Shown: piece after piece, positions 10,210 through 37,800 of the stretch
Numbering within the stretch: position 1 is the first letter of the stretch
Layout: every line of letters begins with the position of its first letter
Notes under the pieces: generated by a model
Seen by the model: the letters and a program-made list of their open reading frames with translations, nothing else
Told to the model about the DNA's origin: nothing
Databases searched by the model: none
Position numbers and translations under genes: made by a program
Assembly: GCA_000469685.2 (NCBI GenBank)
Contig: LS997567.1
Coordinates: 1,677,338-1,741,337 of the forward strand
Direction: 5' to 3'
Source: Haemonchus contortus
Lineage: Eukaryota; Nematoda; Chromadorea; Rhabditida; Trichostrongylidae
DNA: 64,000 nt

Positions 10210-13200
10210 AAAAAGTCGATCATTACGTATTGATTAAATGAATAAGTGCTACAAAGAATAGATGTCAATGACAATTATGAGTATTTATACATGCGGATAG
10301 TATCTTGTGAGTAGCCAACAGAGCAGCAGCAGCGCTGAACAAACGGTCACCACACTGTGGTCGCATATCGATCAAATCGGTTCCGTGATGCACCGCAACC
10401 GCGTTACCAAAGACAAAACAGAAGTAGCTTGCAAAAGAAAAAAAGAATGGAGCTGGAACTTAAAAAATAAGATAAGATCAGCCAAGAAAAGAAAATAAAT
10501 TTCTCCAAAGTTTAGAAAAACATATCATAGCCACAACATACATCAGACATAATATATCAAATGCCTGTCCGATCTGTAATTCTGAGCGAAATCCTTTACG
10601 TCACGAGGTTTTAGAAGACAAAACAAATTTAGTAGAACGCGAGAAAATTTTCCGAGCCCTCCTATTCTAGTATGCGGCCACGAAAAAAGGGTGTCATTCC
10701 ACCCGGAGCTATCATATTGGCGTTTCAGGGAACAACAACACATTCAGAACATGAGCCAACACATTACAAGCTAATAAAAGAAATAAATCGATACAATCGA
10801 ATGCGAAAAATGGATGGTACACGACTGATGGGAAAAGTTAAGAGTTGAATTACGACTTACATAATGAGTAATCAGAAAGCTATGAAATGCAGTAGATTTC
10901 TTTAACACAAGCAATTGAGAGGTGAGAAATCAAGATGCACAGCTGCCAACCACCACAACCCACGAAACGCGCGTCAGATGCCGAACATTGGCGTGAATCT
11001 GCCCTAGCGCATTTGGTGTGATAGCTTTGTATTGGGTGCATTGTGTGAAGTTTCAAAGCGAGTTTTGCATGAACATTGTGGTCGCTGGTCATCTGGACTG
11101 GATCTTTATGTAGCCATTTACAAAATGTATTGCATGGTTTTATCGTTACTTGTAGTTTGTAGCTAATTCTCTGGCTTTTTACCTTGCTATTAAACTTTGG
11201 AGTTTAATACCATGGAAACAGGCCTGAAAATCGCTATCATCGATTTCTAAGTGTTCGTGTGCATGTGCATGCTTCTTTGAGCTTACATATCGGATATCAG
11301 CTTACTCTTCTATTAGTTATTTTGCCTTTTCAATGCATGATTGAATGGTCATGTAGAAGTTCATTTGTTATTCTAAACGTGCATTTGCAATAGTTTTCTT
11401 TTGTGTGTCTAACAGCATGTGAGCATGTACGCACTGAGTCCTTTGTCTTTCTAACAGCATGTCTGCATGTACTACTTTGCTTACTTTGCTTGGCAGCATT
11501 TCCAGCCATTAAGGTTGTATTGACCGGCTTTCGCTTTGGGCATGGCTGAAGATGCTGACTACTTCGAATCTGTTGTGGCAGAGTTCGAGTATGAGGTGGA
11601 AGCAAGCACCTGGTTAACTGTTTTATTATCTATATTTTTACTTTTAAACTTTTTCCCTCATTACATATGTTTTGCTATAAAACGTACTCAAATTCATGCT
11701 ATTTAACTTTCCATTGCATTTTAATACTCCCTTTCTGCATCTATCAGAGGTGGGTTTTATTCGCGCTCTCTCCGAACCTCCTAGTATTTATAGAGATTCG
11801 TGACTGCCTCGTGCGCTCATGTTTATTATTTTATTTGTCTATTTATCAACTGCACTCGTGGGGCGCAACAGCTATCGGGCAAATGTGTTAGTAAGCTCCA
11901 ACATTAAGTAGCAAAACAAAAGAAAACAATGAGCATAAACACAACAACATTTCGAAAGCACCGTCTCAGCATATCATAGTGAAAGAAACAATTGCAATGC
12001 TCCCTTCACTCAGCCGAATCAAAGAAGAAGTGGTCTTCAAACAAGAACGGAGCGCCCACAATATGAACGATGCAATAAACTGCTCCAGTCCCTTGGATAG
12101 GAAGGGTTATGTGGTGGCGCAACAAGGCGCACGGTCAACCAGGGCGACGCAACCGGCCGCAGCGTTCTCGGTCGGGCCGAAGTAGTTGCCTCTTTGAACA
12201 CGAACCTCGAGGGGTAAGACCCAGAAGCCCGTTGATCTGCGCCATCTTGAGCAAAATTGACTTAGTAGAAGTGGGTACGTCTGCCTCGTGAAGAAAAACG
12301 CAGGCGCGCACGCCGGGTCTGACGTTTACTCTACGAATGGCGTGTCGCGCTCGTCGCACGCGATCGCGCGCTGCCGCAGGCCGTGGGAATTCGGGGAGAG
12401 GTTCCGATACCCGCGCACACCAATCGAAGCGGGCGTTCAAGGGTACTCGAATGGAAAGCTTGACGGCTTGAAAACTATTACTGCTCTCAGGAAAGATAGG
12501 GGAATGCTCTATCCAAAACTGCCGAAAAGCACAAAAGAGCAAATGGATGTTGTCAGTACACAAAAAACGAAGCAGCAATATAGTGTGACAAAAGAATGCC
12601 GGCTTCCCAATGTGGCGACTAGCTATGTACGATTAAGTGGTCCTGAAAAATGTTATATGGATGGCCTTGTACAACAAAAGTACTAAACTTTACTGAATTC
12701 TCGCCACCGATGAGTTCGAGTACTATTTCTTCAACCTGTTTTGAAGACCAGACCATTTCTCGAACGATCACTTCACTGGGAAGACGACGAAAGATTATGT
12801 ATATTATGCTTTTAAACTTGAGGACTCGTTGTTTGTTTGTTGAGTCCTTTAGGATTTTTTTTTTTTTGAAACGATTAGTTACTGCTTCCCTTACTACTGC
12901 GGTGCACAAGGATGTGATCAGAGATTTTCTCCCGTTTCTGTTGCCAATCTTGTGGCCCCTTAGCTCCGACATCCTGAGATTTTGGTTTCAAGGGTGTCCC
13001 CGAGCATGAGTTTCCTTTTTCTGTCTTTGGTTGGATTCCTTGATCAATTCAATGCATGCATTTTGAGTCAATGTAAAACTCCCGTTCAATCTTGTCGTGT
13101 GTCTCAACAGGAAGTGTTTATGGATTAATGGTTCCAAGCTATGCTTTCGGAACGACGATTTAATGAAGTTCATTTTGAAATATCAATTTTGACATTCCAT

Positions 13201-13430
13201 TTATGTCTTGTTGCAGTTTTAAACTAACACTTTTTGCGTGATTTTGATTGCCACACTAACATCTGGTATGTGTTTCTATCTCACAATCCTTATATCTAGT
13301 ATTTACATATTTTAGTTATCAATAATAGAACCATTTAAAGGTCATATCATATTTATATATTCAAGATGAGCTTACTTATATAGCTCTCTGTCTAATATTA
13401 CTCTGTTATTGCTGTGACGAATACGTTCGC
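10210..13430. other. Divergent intergenic region between elongin A and TAF7
   Basis: The 3.2 kb should hold the promoters of both flanking genes, which point away from each other. Upstream of elongin A, TTCTTTGTAG on the minus strand about 35 bp before the ATG could serve as a trans-splice acceptor. A GC- and CpG-rich patch at about 12110-12440 stands out from the AT-rich surroundings. It contains overlapping ORFs on both strands (132 codons plus, 147 codons minus) with no recognisable domain. No other gene was seen. Confidence 0.5.
12110..12440. other. GC/CpG-rich patch upstream of TAF7
   Basis: Composition changes sharply here, with clusters such as CGCGATCGCGCGCTGCCGC. On the minus strand CAAGATGGCGCAGATCAACG looks like a translation start. 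The resulting arginine-rich peptide matches nothing I know and the frame runs into low-complexity sequence. It could be a promoter element, an unrecognised first exon or an old insertion. Confidence 0.4.
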
Positions 13431-16400
13431 ATGTCAGCAGGGTCATCACGAATTCTCGCCAAAAGAGTTCCGCAAAAGGTTAGTAGCATTGATTTTCCTT
13501 GTTCTACGATTCCTATATGATGTTACTTTTAGATCTGTGAAGTGACAGAGGACGTACAGGACTGGGAAAACCATCTTATACTGCGTGTTCCTAATGATGT
13601 GGCCCCAAGGGTGAGACTTTGATATTTTACATCCTTTATCATCGTCATTGTCGCTAAGTTATAACCAAAATAAAACCTTTTCCTCGAGATTTCTGCGCTA
13701 TGAAAATCAGTGCTTTTAAAGCACTCGTGAAGATGTCTCGCATAAAACTTTGATTTGTGCATATTGCAAAAAAAAAACAGGACAGCTCAGGGACCAACTG
13801 AAGTACCAAGGAACGATGGAGAGCCGCGGAACCTCTACAAATGCGAGGTAACGACAAGGAGCCGTAGACAGAAGAAGATGGCAAAAGAGGAAGGTCGTGG
13901 CTTCACGAAGAAGACTCGAACTGTTTCCAAAATAAATATATTTTCTGGTTTTGCGCATTTCGAGGTTCCAGGTTGCATACCTGCGTACCACTTTCAAACA
14001 TCGCCGCTTTGCGCATTTTTTTTCACCACCGACTCGGATTCCCTTTGTTTGTTGTCTAGAAAGGGTTGTTCCATCGCAGTTTCCCCCTCTCACTCACAGT
14101 TTGCAATGCAGTATTGATCGGATCAAAAGGCTCCTTATGTGCAGAGCTTTAATGGCGCATCCGAAGTCTAGATGAAGTAAGGAGCCGTGGTTGAGGCTCC
14201 GAAAAAGTTTTAAGAACCAGTTGACCGTAGTAGATATTACCAGTCATTTTCCAGTTGCGTCTACCACTGATAGGAGTGAGAGAAATCGATTGAGTTGCCA
14301 TTGCACTTAGGTTCAGCATTAGCCCACGTCCTTCACCGTTACGATAAAAGAATTGTGAAAATTTGTTGATGATTAACGTTTCAAGAGCGGTTTCCGGAAA
14401 TGAAAGTCGTCTCGGCACGCCAATGCAGCGATTTCTTTTCGTATCTCCTGGAAATGACTCAGCAATCGTTATCGGTGTTGTAGATTGTCGTGTTCATTCA
14501 GATATTTCAATGCTATATTTTGTTTGATGTGATGTTATATTGAAAGTTTAGGTCGATGCGATGCTTGCTGATAATCATGGAAAGGACATTGATGATCTGG
14601 CGATACAGTTCACCTCTACGGATATGCGACATGCCAATGTCCGTATAGGAACACATATCATGAGTGCCAAGATCTATGATTTGCCCTGTATTACGGAGGT
14701 AAAAATTTTATTGAATCATGTTCCCTGTGGTGGTTGGGCCGCTCGTGCAGCTCATGATGTGTAATTCAGGTTATGAAAATGATGAGTAATTCAGGTTATG
14801 AAAACACTCGATAAGAAAACCCTCTACAAAGTTGCCGACTTGTCTCAGATTGTTGTTTGTAGTCACGAATTGTGCGCGGTACCTACTGAAGTGGTCAAGT
14901 TGGGCAGTAAGAAGGCATGTCTGTTTTATTTGCTTTTCCCTCTCCTTCAGTAATTTTCTTGCATAGTATTTTAAGGTTCACAGATTGCTCAGCCATAGCT
15001 AGTAGATGTGAGATTACAATGCAAGTGCTTGCATGTTGGGTAGTCCTCAATCAAAAGGTTTGAGCGATTTTCCAAAACCAGATATTGAATTTGCTTAGAT
15101 GGGCTTAATCTTAATCTGTTTGATGTTGTCATTGACTATAACAAGTCAGGGATTGAAGAAAGATTTGTTATTTACATTTTTTCACCCCTCTAGCTGCATT
15201 ATTGGTGAAATAAACCAAATATTGATTAAATTAAATCCCTTTATGCTTGATTTCATTACATATTGCGTATCATTTTTGTCATATTTCTAAACCTACAATC
15301 GTTTTCTCATTCATGGTTTTCGATAGCGTTCCATCAATTTCCATTTCAGACTCTCCATTAGTCACTGAATTTCTAAAAAGCTGTAAAAGATAACTCCTTT
15401 GCATTTACCAGTTTTTTTTTTCAGGAATTGAAACAGTGGCAATATCCTCATGGTCTCACTCCTCCAATGAAAAGCGTGCGTCAACGACGATTCCGAAAAA
15501 CAAAGAAGAAGAAGTACATGGAAGCGCCTGAGGTGAATCTCGTGGCTTTTGTTTTGCTAGGCAAGGTACAATTTCGGATTCGGTAGCGTTGGTAAAGCGC
15601 CGCATCGAATCCATGAAGCACCGTATAACAATATCTTATCCTAGTCAAATGAATGATCTCTTTTCATCATATATCTTCTTTTCCTAGCTGCAGATGCTCA
15701 TACCATCTCTCTTGTCGATAACCTATTTTCGCGTCAAATTGAATAACTGACTTAATGTTGGTCTTCATTGACTTCTGCACACCTATTGTATCTTTAATGA
15801 CATGGCGCAGTCCTATTTTTGCTTGTTAAATGATAATTTCTTTATGAACTACGTCATTTTGCAATTGGTAATTATCTAAGGGAGAATTACGGGGTACGGT
15901 GATAAGATTCTCACTCACGTACAGCGCGTGGTTCGGTCAGCATTTATATCTAAGTTTGATATAGAATTGAAATAGCTTTCAATTAAAGATCAAGTGCAGA
16001 GACGTTGTTGGATGGATGTACGTCAAATAAGCCTCATCTATCTCTGTGATAGTACAATTATTCTAGCATTTCTCACGAAATGGTAGCTCTGAAGTACAGC
16101 TTTTCAGTGAAAATGTAACCACTACGAAGCTCAAAACAAATACTATTTAATAGTTCCATTGTTTTAGGTGGAACGTGAGCTGAAGCGTCTTCTTCGAGCT
16201 GATCTGGAGGCGGAATCTTTTCGTTGGGAGATAGTACAAGCCGACGATAAGCGCAAGGTGTTTGGCCTGCCCATAAATGCTAAAACGTGCATATCTGCTT
16301 CATCTGCTCAGGTCTTTTAATTTCTTTCATATCATTATCTCTCCTTGCATCTTGATTCCCTCCTTTTTCTTTTTTTTTCTGCCTCACTTTCATATACATG

Positions 16401-16554
16401 CATACATATAATATATATGTCTTTTCTCGTTACGGTAGGAATACACTGATCTTTTCAGGATACCACTGTATCTGAACAGGCCTTGTTTGGTGATAAGGTT
16501 AGCAGTAGCGAGGAGGATGTCGAAGATATGCCACAGGTCGATAAAGACGATTGA
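13431..16554 (+). CDS. taf7: TFIID subunit TAF7
   Basis: Exons 13431-13478, 13533-13610, 14552-14698, 14795-14914, 15425-15532, 16168-16311 and 16459-16554 all join in phase 0 to 246 codons plus stop. The TAFII55 N-terminal domain is clear: [10 protein letters not shown], then [13 protein letters not shown], then [12 protein letters not shown], then [18 protein letters not shown]. The family's ITPPLKNVRKRRFRKT signature follows as [18 protein letters not shown], then [21 protein letters not shown]. The tail is acidic and short ([14 protein letters not shown]), and the protein is smaller than the human one (349 aa). TAF7 binds TAF1 in TFIID and restrains its activity during Pol II initiation. 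The intron after exon 4 appears to use a GC donor, and a duplicated acceptor precedes exon 4. Confidence 0.95.
14754..14804 (+). repeat. taf7: Tandemly duplicated 3' splice site of TAF7 intron 3
   Basis: The 26-bp block ATGATG(T/A)GTAATTCAGGT followed by TATGAAAA occurs at 14754-14779 and again at 14779-14804, a 25-bp period. Each copy has its own TTCAG acceptor, at 14769 and 14794. Only the second restores the conserved [15 protein letters not shown] frame. Use of the first adds 25 bp and reaches a TAA 14 codons later. Confidence 0.9.
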
Positions 16555-18359
16555 AGTTATTACTCTAGTTTTTCTCTTTCACTGGGTAGTGTACGTGGAA
16601 AGACTGTTAGAGTTACTGTTTTGGAAAAATATTATCCTGTATACGATAGCCTTTTTGCTTCGGCTCTTTCTTTCTTTTTTTTGGTGTTCCTTTCTTTGTT
16701 TCTTTTTTTCTTTCTATCGATCTATCTATCAGTCTCTCCTTTCTTACTATCTTTTTTCCTTTCTTTTGTCTTTATTCTTTTTTTGATATTCATTTTATCA
16801 CTTAAGAATGGAGAGCTAGCGCTCCGGTCCATGGCTTTCCCCTCACTTATTTCTCCTAGCTCATCAGTTAAGACAGTTCTGGGAGAGGGATACAGTCGTG
16901 GTTGAAGGTAACAAAAATGACAACTTAGTAACCCACCACGAGATTTCTCTTCACGACATTAAAGGCACAGTCCACGGTAAAAATGGTTTCTGTCCCCCTA
17001 GGAATACACAGTGACCCCCAAGGGTAACAGTAGGGACGCTGTCGAGTCCTAAACCTCAACAGCTAGTCTATATGGGAGCCCCGTCACCGGATAGCCCGGA
17101 CTTCCCGCCCTTCCATCGATGTCGCGTCAGACGAGTGGTGAGGCGATACAGATTGCAATGTTCGTTGTAAGACCCACACACACAATCAGCTGATCGCCGA
17201 GTTATGAGGCGGTTTTTTTCTCCCATTCTTTTATACTCTGTTTTTTTTTTTGCTGCTGCGATCCTATTCTAAGTTTTCTTCTCAATAGGCTGAAAATTGT
17301 GGGTTTTTTCAAAGCTGTTACTAGGGTTTTTTGTTTACTTATGCTTATAAGTGAATGAATTTTTGCTTGCCGTACTCAGCTATTCGTACCAGGACCCACA
17401 CGTACGCAATGACACACATTGTATAGCTCGTCCAAACGCCCCACTTCTTCGTTCTTCTGGTCTCATTCTCGTCCAACCCCCTTCCTAACGATATTTCAAA
17501 AACTTTTCCTCTTGGAAATACCGATCAACGCAGTTTCTCCATCGCACTATTTCCTATCTTATCTTCCATTTTTCATCATAATCTGGATTACCCAAACTGA
17601 CGTGCACTATGCCTTTAAGCACTTATCTCCCGTGTTCTGTTGGGATTGTACAGTTCTTTCGATATTTGCCTATTCGATGTAAACGCGCCACAAAAAATTA
17701 GCGCAACTGAATTTACTAGTGTATGTGGGGAAATCTTCGAGAATTCCGTGAGCGTATAAAAATGTATGCTGTTTCCAATGTCTGTAACATTTTCATCTTT
17801 CTTGTATTTTTTAAAGAGTTGGTCTTGTATCATCAAGTTTTTAGACTTTCTTTACCATGCTTCTGTAATATGAGGGCTCATTAGCGTTAGTATAACACTG
17901 ATAGTCAGGAATTTCAGAAAAAACTCAGCGGCTGAGGAGGGATTACAAGTTCGGGGACCTCCTGGCAACCGTGCCACTTCTTAATGAGTTCACTAAATAA
18001 CTTATTTCCAGCCGTATTATTTCGAATAGGATCTAAATTGATTGGAGGGTTCTAGTTTAAGTTGTACGTATTCTTTCGTCCTGTAAAAGCTGTGCTATTA
18101 TAATTTACTGTAATTTAGATTGTTTTATCTTGTGTTTGGGTTTTTAGCATTATATAAGAAGTCTACTTTTATTGAGCCAATTTTTTTGATTCGTATTTCA
18201 TTGTAACTGTGAACTACCATGAATGTTTTACTTGTAGAGAGTTGATCAAAAAACAGTGGTGAAATAATACCTCCACCGTGCCACCACTTATTTGTATTAA
18301 TCCTTATTGATTTATTTCAATAGATGGAAGTTATACATAGTTGACAGAGAGAAGATCAG
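16555..18359. other. Intergenic between TAF7 and MRP-5
   Basis: Contains a T-rich low-complexity stretch at about 16640-16800, one copy of a dispersed repeat at about 16963, and no recognised gene. The two flanking genes are co-oriented, but 1.8 kb is wider than normal nematode operon spacing. Confidence 0.6.
16963..17100 (+). repeat. Dispersed repeat family B, copy 1
   Basis: Begins TTAAAGGCACAG, then AAAAATGGTT and GTGACCCCCAA at matching spacing to the copy at 48515. Similarity fades after about 100 bp, so the right limit is approximate. Confidence 0.6.
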
Positions 18360-33555
<15,196 letters not shown>

Positions 33556-34619
33556 CCGGTGTATGGATGTACATAGATTCTACACATGGATCACCGTTTC
33601 TGAGGTTGCCGCTACAATTACTGGTAGTGATGATCATGCAGAAATGGAAAAGTGGAAAATCGCCGCCGATTATATCATTCTACTCTGCTCTAGCTGAGGC
33701 TTCTTTTGTGGATTCCCTCTCTCAGGGCCAGTGCGTTTTGTAGTGCATGTTTTGTGTATGTGAGCGTTGTTCCCATCAGGGATGAGAAGAATTTCGGTTT
33801 TTGCTTTTTGTCTGAAGATGAATCGAAATACGGCACTCAACGAAACAATGCAATCCAATTCTCATTTGCTTTTGGACCCAAACTTTTGACCCCTTCCCTG
33901 CCCGTATTTTTCGCCCTTTACCGTTTTCGATTTCCGCAACTCGATGTGCATTCATGCTCATCCCTGATCTTTATGTTTGGTTTGCAAAAACGAATTTACC
34001 TTAACTCGATTTGTTTTTTAGCTTTCAATTTTATACCAAATCATACCGCTTGACTTGTACTATGTGACACTTACATTCCGTTAACCATAAGTTAGGTATG
34101 AATAATTATGCTTGCTATATTTTACTACAACTGAATTTAATTCTGTTCAAAGAACCTAGTTAACATACTACAGAATCGAAATTAGACGTGTGTCCATAAA
34201 CAGGTACTTAAAAAGCCATGCCTCTTAGATGAACCAAAATTCTGTGGTTAATTGTAAAATATCCTAACCCCCATCCCCCTTACTTAGCCTATCCTTCAAA
34301 TTCCGAGTGATTAGTAGTTATGCAATGACGTTCTAGAGTTTATTCTTTGTTTCCGTTTTATGACCTGATTTCTCCATCTCTCTGTCCCTCTTTCTCTGTT
34401 TTCTTTTTTGTTTTCTATTTTTCCTCTGTTTTTATGTTGTTCCATTCCCTATCCGACTTATTGTTAGTTAAAAACGAATGTGTAGGTACGAGTGTTCTAT
34501 TGCGAGTCCTATTCTCTAAGAACATGTATCAGCATGAATACTGGATTGTATCCTCGCTAATTTGTTATGCTTCACACGAATATTTTCCGGCATTCAGGAT
34601 CTGTACATATATACACTGA

Positions 34620-34625
34620 AATAAA
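34620..34625 (+). terminator. Possible MRP-5 poly(A) signal
   Basis: AATAAA about 1.07 kb after the MRP-5 stop codon. It is the only clear hexamer I saw in this 3' region, and no transcript end was available to test it. Confidence 0.35.
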
Positions 34626-35315
34626 TTTCGGCGTCATGATTTTCAAGGCAATGTAAATCTATTTTTCAGTAGAAGTTGGTAATCAAATGAAAATCGCACG
34701 ACAGTTTGACCGATAACAAAGCTTGCATAGCGGTTCATATAGAGTCACATTCGTTTGCCTAGATAGTAAAGGTTGAAAAGTAAAAAAAGATGAAAGGCGC
34801 TGGACGAGTGCTTTAGAGCGGACGGTTCAAAGGTGAAACGGGATAGTATGACGCTAAAATTGTAGAGACCGAGACGGTCTAGGACAATGATGGAACATGC
34901 GTTTGTGGACCTCATTCTTTCTCTTTTTTTTTCAAGAAATCAAATTCTGTTTAATCTGGTAAAGAGCCTTTTCGAAAATCAGTAAACTTTACTTCAATGT
35001 CTGATTTCAGATCACAAAGATTTCCAAATCTAGAAGAGCTTGTGTCAAATTTCCTTAAATTCTAGCATAGTAACCTAATCGTATGAGGCTCAGTATGAGA
35101 AGAACATTTTGTGAAAATATAAAGGCGAAGACGTCGTTTTGAGTGAATGAATCAATGGCTCGGGGAGGTCAAATGCGTTTGAGTGCTATCCATCATCAAG
35201 TCTCATCATAAACTTCAGAATGAATTTGACGAGAGCATCTTTAATGAGGCCTGGTGTTGCATGGAGTTTTGCCGGTCCACTAGCGAAGCGCAACGATTCT
35301 TAGCTAGTTGCCTCT

Positions 35316-35557
35316 GGGTGTGGTGCATTAGGAACGAAACTGTCGCGCTGCGGCGAAAGAGACGCTGGCCCGCGAAGAAAAGTAGCAGCAGTAAGCAAAA
35401 ATGCAGTAACAAAAGAACTAACACTAGAATTATGCCACAAGTAATAATCGCATGGCGATTGAGCTGTCTGAAGAGCGGTAGAACTGTTATAACGAGGCAA
35501 ATGGTCTGCGACAGCCGCGTGTGGCGGATCGATCACATAAAACTCTCAAAACCGTTA
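35316..35557 (+). repeat. Dispersed repeat family A, full-length copy
   Basis: Starts GGGTGTGGTGCATTAGGAAC and runs through GTTATAACGAGGCAAATGGT and GCGACAGCCGCGTG to about ACCGTTAC. It has no terminal inverted repeats and no coding capacity. Confidence 0.85.
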
Positions 35558-37634
35558 CAAACTTCACCATTTAGCATGACACATACCGCTTATCGTAGGG
35601 AACGCTCCTTTAATTTATGAGAAGGGCGCACAAGTGATCGTCTGGTTTCATTCGAAACTTCACCTTGTGTTTCCGAATGACATCCCGTTGTTGGACCATC
35701 GAAGTTTATTAGTCCTTTCCTCGGATTTGGATGGTGTTGCTATTTACTGATCACACCCACCAAATGATGAGACGGTTAGCAGTTTTCCGTAGTTCATCTC
35801 CAAACTGAATGTTGGTGCCATTCTACCGGTAACCACTCTGCTGTCGGCTAATCATTAAAGTCTTTGCTTGAGAGTGACATTCAAAAGTGAGTATGAGCGT
35901 TTTCGTGTGAAAATATTCTTCATAAGGACTCAAGAGGTCCTTTTTCAGGGTGGTGGTAACTAGATAGGGAGCAAGGAAGTCAACGAAATAATCTGCTTTT
36001 AAGCTGCCTTCTAGCGCACGCAGCTAATGAGGAAATGTCGTCTCCCCTTCGAAGATTACCCTTCTTAAGAAGTGGCTTGATTGAAATAAGCATTTATGAC
36101 TGCCTTCAGCTATGAAGAAAACCCTCTTGCTTCCTTATGTGCTGTGTCGTAAGCAAATCTATAAACTTTTGTTTACTTTATCAGGTAGGGGAGTATATTC
36201 TATTTTGCTCAACAGATGACCACCTGGCAATTGCATGCCTAATCCTGGACGGCATAGACAGGGTACAGAAGTAGTTTTGTATGTTACATGGGCTGGAAGG
36301 GTATAGGGACGGAGTAGTCCCTCGTTATTGAACGCATTGGTCATGGATCAGTGAACAGCAGGTCATGCTGAAGGGTATGGTCCTGTGCTACTTGACGACC
36401 ATCCAGGAATCCAAAATAGGGAAGATAAATGTATGAGGGGGTTTTCTAGTTGAAAGAGGTTACCTCAAGTCCCGACTTCCCGGATAGGAAAAAAAGTTTT
36501 GCTTCCCCAATCAACTCCGAGGAAAGAGTTACGATGTTTCCTCCGGCACACAAGGGACCACACCCTTTCATGGGTATTCAAGATGAGCTCTGTCTTTACC
36601 TTTGATTTTTTTTGGTATTTTTTGATCGGTCCATCGGTAAGAGGATCTTCTCAGGGGGACCACAGTTCCTCCATACCATCCGATATTTCGCGACTTGCAT
36701 CCGATGTAAGGCCGCTTTTTCTTAAAATTTAAAAAACTAATCGGCCCACTGAGTCGGCGGACGTTCTTACGGTCTTGTTTTATTTCGTTTTTTATATTGT
36801 TTCATTATTAAAATATTTCTACTGTCGTTTCGTTTTTTGGACCCCTTCCTTTTGATTAGCTCAACGTATGTATCGAACGGCCCAGGCCTGCGGTCATGCA
36901 TCTACTCACGTTGAGTTGGACGTGGGCTCATCCTAACTCAAGGCACTAATGCTAGAGCTAGGTCTTCCCTTCCAATTGACAATTAGCTGGAACAACGGAA
37001 GAAGGAGAGATGGGAGGGAGAGTTGCGGGCTTATCCTCTAGGTTGTGGTAATTCATACCAGGCATTTTCTTTTATCTTATTTGTAGCAATATTAGCAGGA
37101 GTTTGTTGTCGTGTACGGTTAAGGTTATCGTCATTCAGCTGGAAAAGTAATCCGGCAATCCATAAAACGAACAAATGCCATTGACTGGAGTGGCAGCCAT
37201 CCTGTCATCGATCTCCCACGATATCCTGTAATTCCTATGAAAAATTTACCTGAGAATCCTCCCACCTTGTCCACCTGTGTCCGATTACCTGACATCGCCT
37301 TTCCATGCTTGAATCCTGACATGCGATCTGATCAATGACTGCTTGTCAACAACAGGAATTATTTACATTCTTTCTGACCCTGTGATCTACAGAAGGACAC
37401 TGGAACTGGCGATCAATTAGGAGACTGGCCTTACTGCTCACTATTACTCGCTATTACTTGAGCAGTACAATAGTCGACTATTGATTCCTGAATCACGCTC
37501 ATTATTCTCACTTTTCTTTTTTCCCAATTATTTCTTGTATTTTTTTTCGATAGATTACGTAATAGTGTGTAGTGACTACAATAATAGTAAACCTGTTGCC
37601 TTTAAATAGTGTTTCTGGGAGTTGGTGGCCCTTA

Positions 37635-37800
37635 TCATGACTTGCGCTAGCAGAGCGACGTGCAAGTCAGAGCTTTCCCAGGCAGGGTATCTACCCAGTA
37701 CCAAGTCTACTACTAATTGACTGACCCCCGGAGATCGTTTGATTGGAACCAGCGCTGGGTGGATATCGATCTGGGATTCACCTCACTACACCAATCCCAC
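37635..37800 (+). repeat. Dispersed repeat family C, diverged copy 1
   Basis: TGACTTGC, GTGCAAGTCAGAGCTTT, AGTACCAA and ATATCGATCTGGGATTCACC occur in the same order and at similar spacing to the copy at 45665. Identity is patchy. Confidence 0.5.

Noticed and set aside
13791..13935. Open segment [16 protein letters not shown] between TAF7 exons 2 and 3
   Set aside because: The conserved protein runs straight from VPNDVAPR to [11 protein letters not shown]. The segment has a stop in the needed phase and is not part of TAF7.
16487..16905. Phe/Leu-rich ORFs of about 95 codons
   Set aside because: Low-complexity T-rich sequence after the TAF7 stop codon. No domain.
35183..35620. 145-codon ORF
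   Set aside because: It overlaps a family A repeat copy and the other copies of the repeat do not keep the frame.
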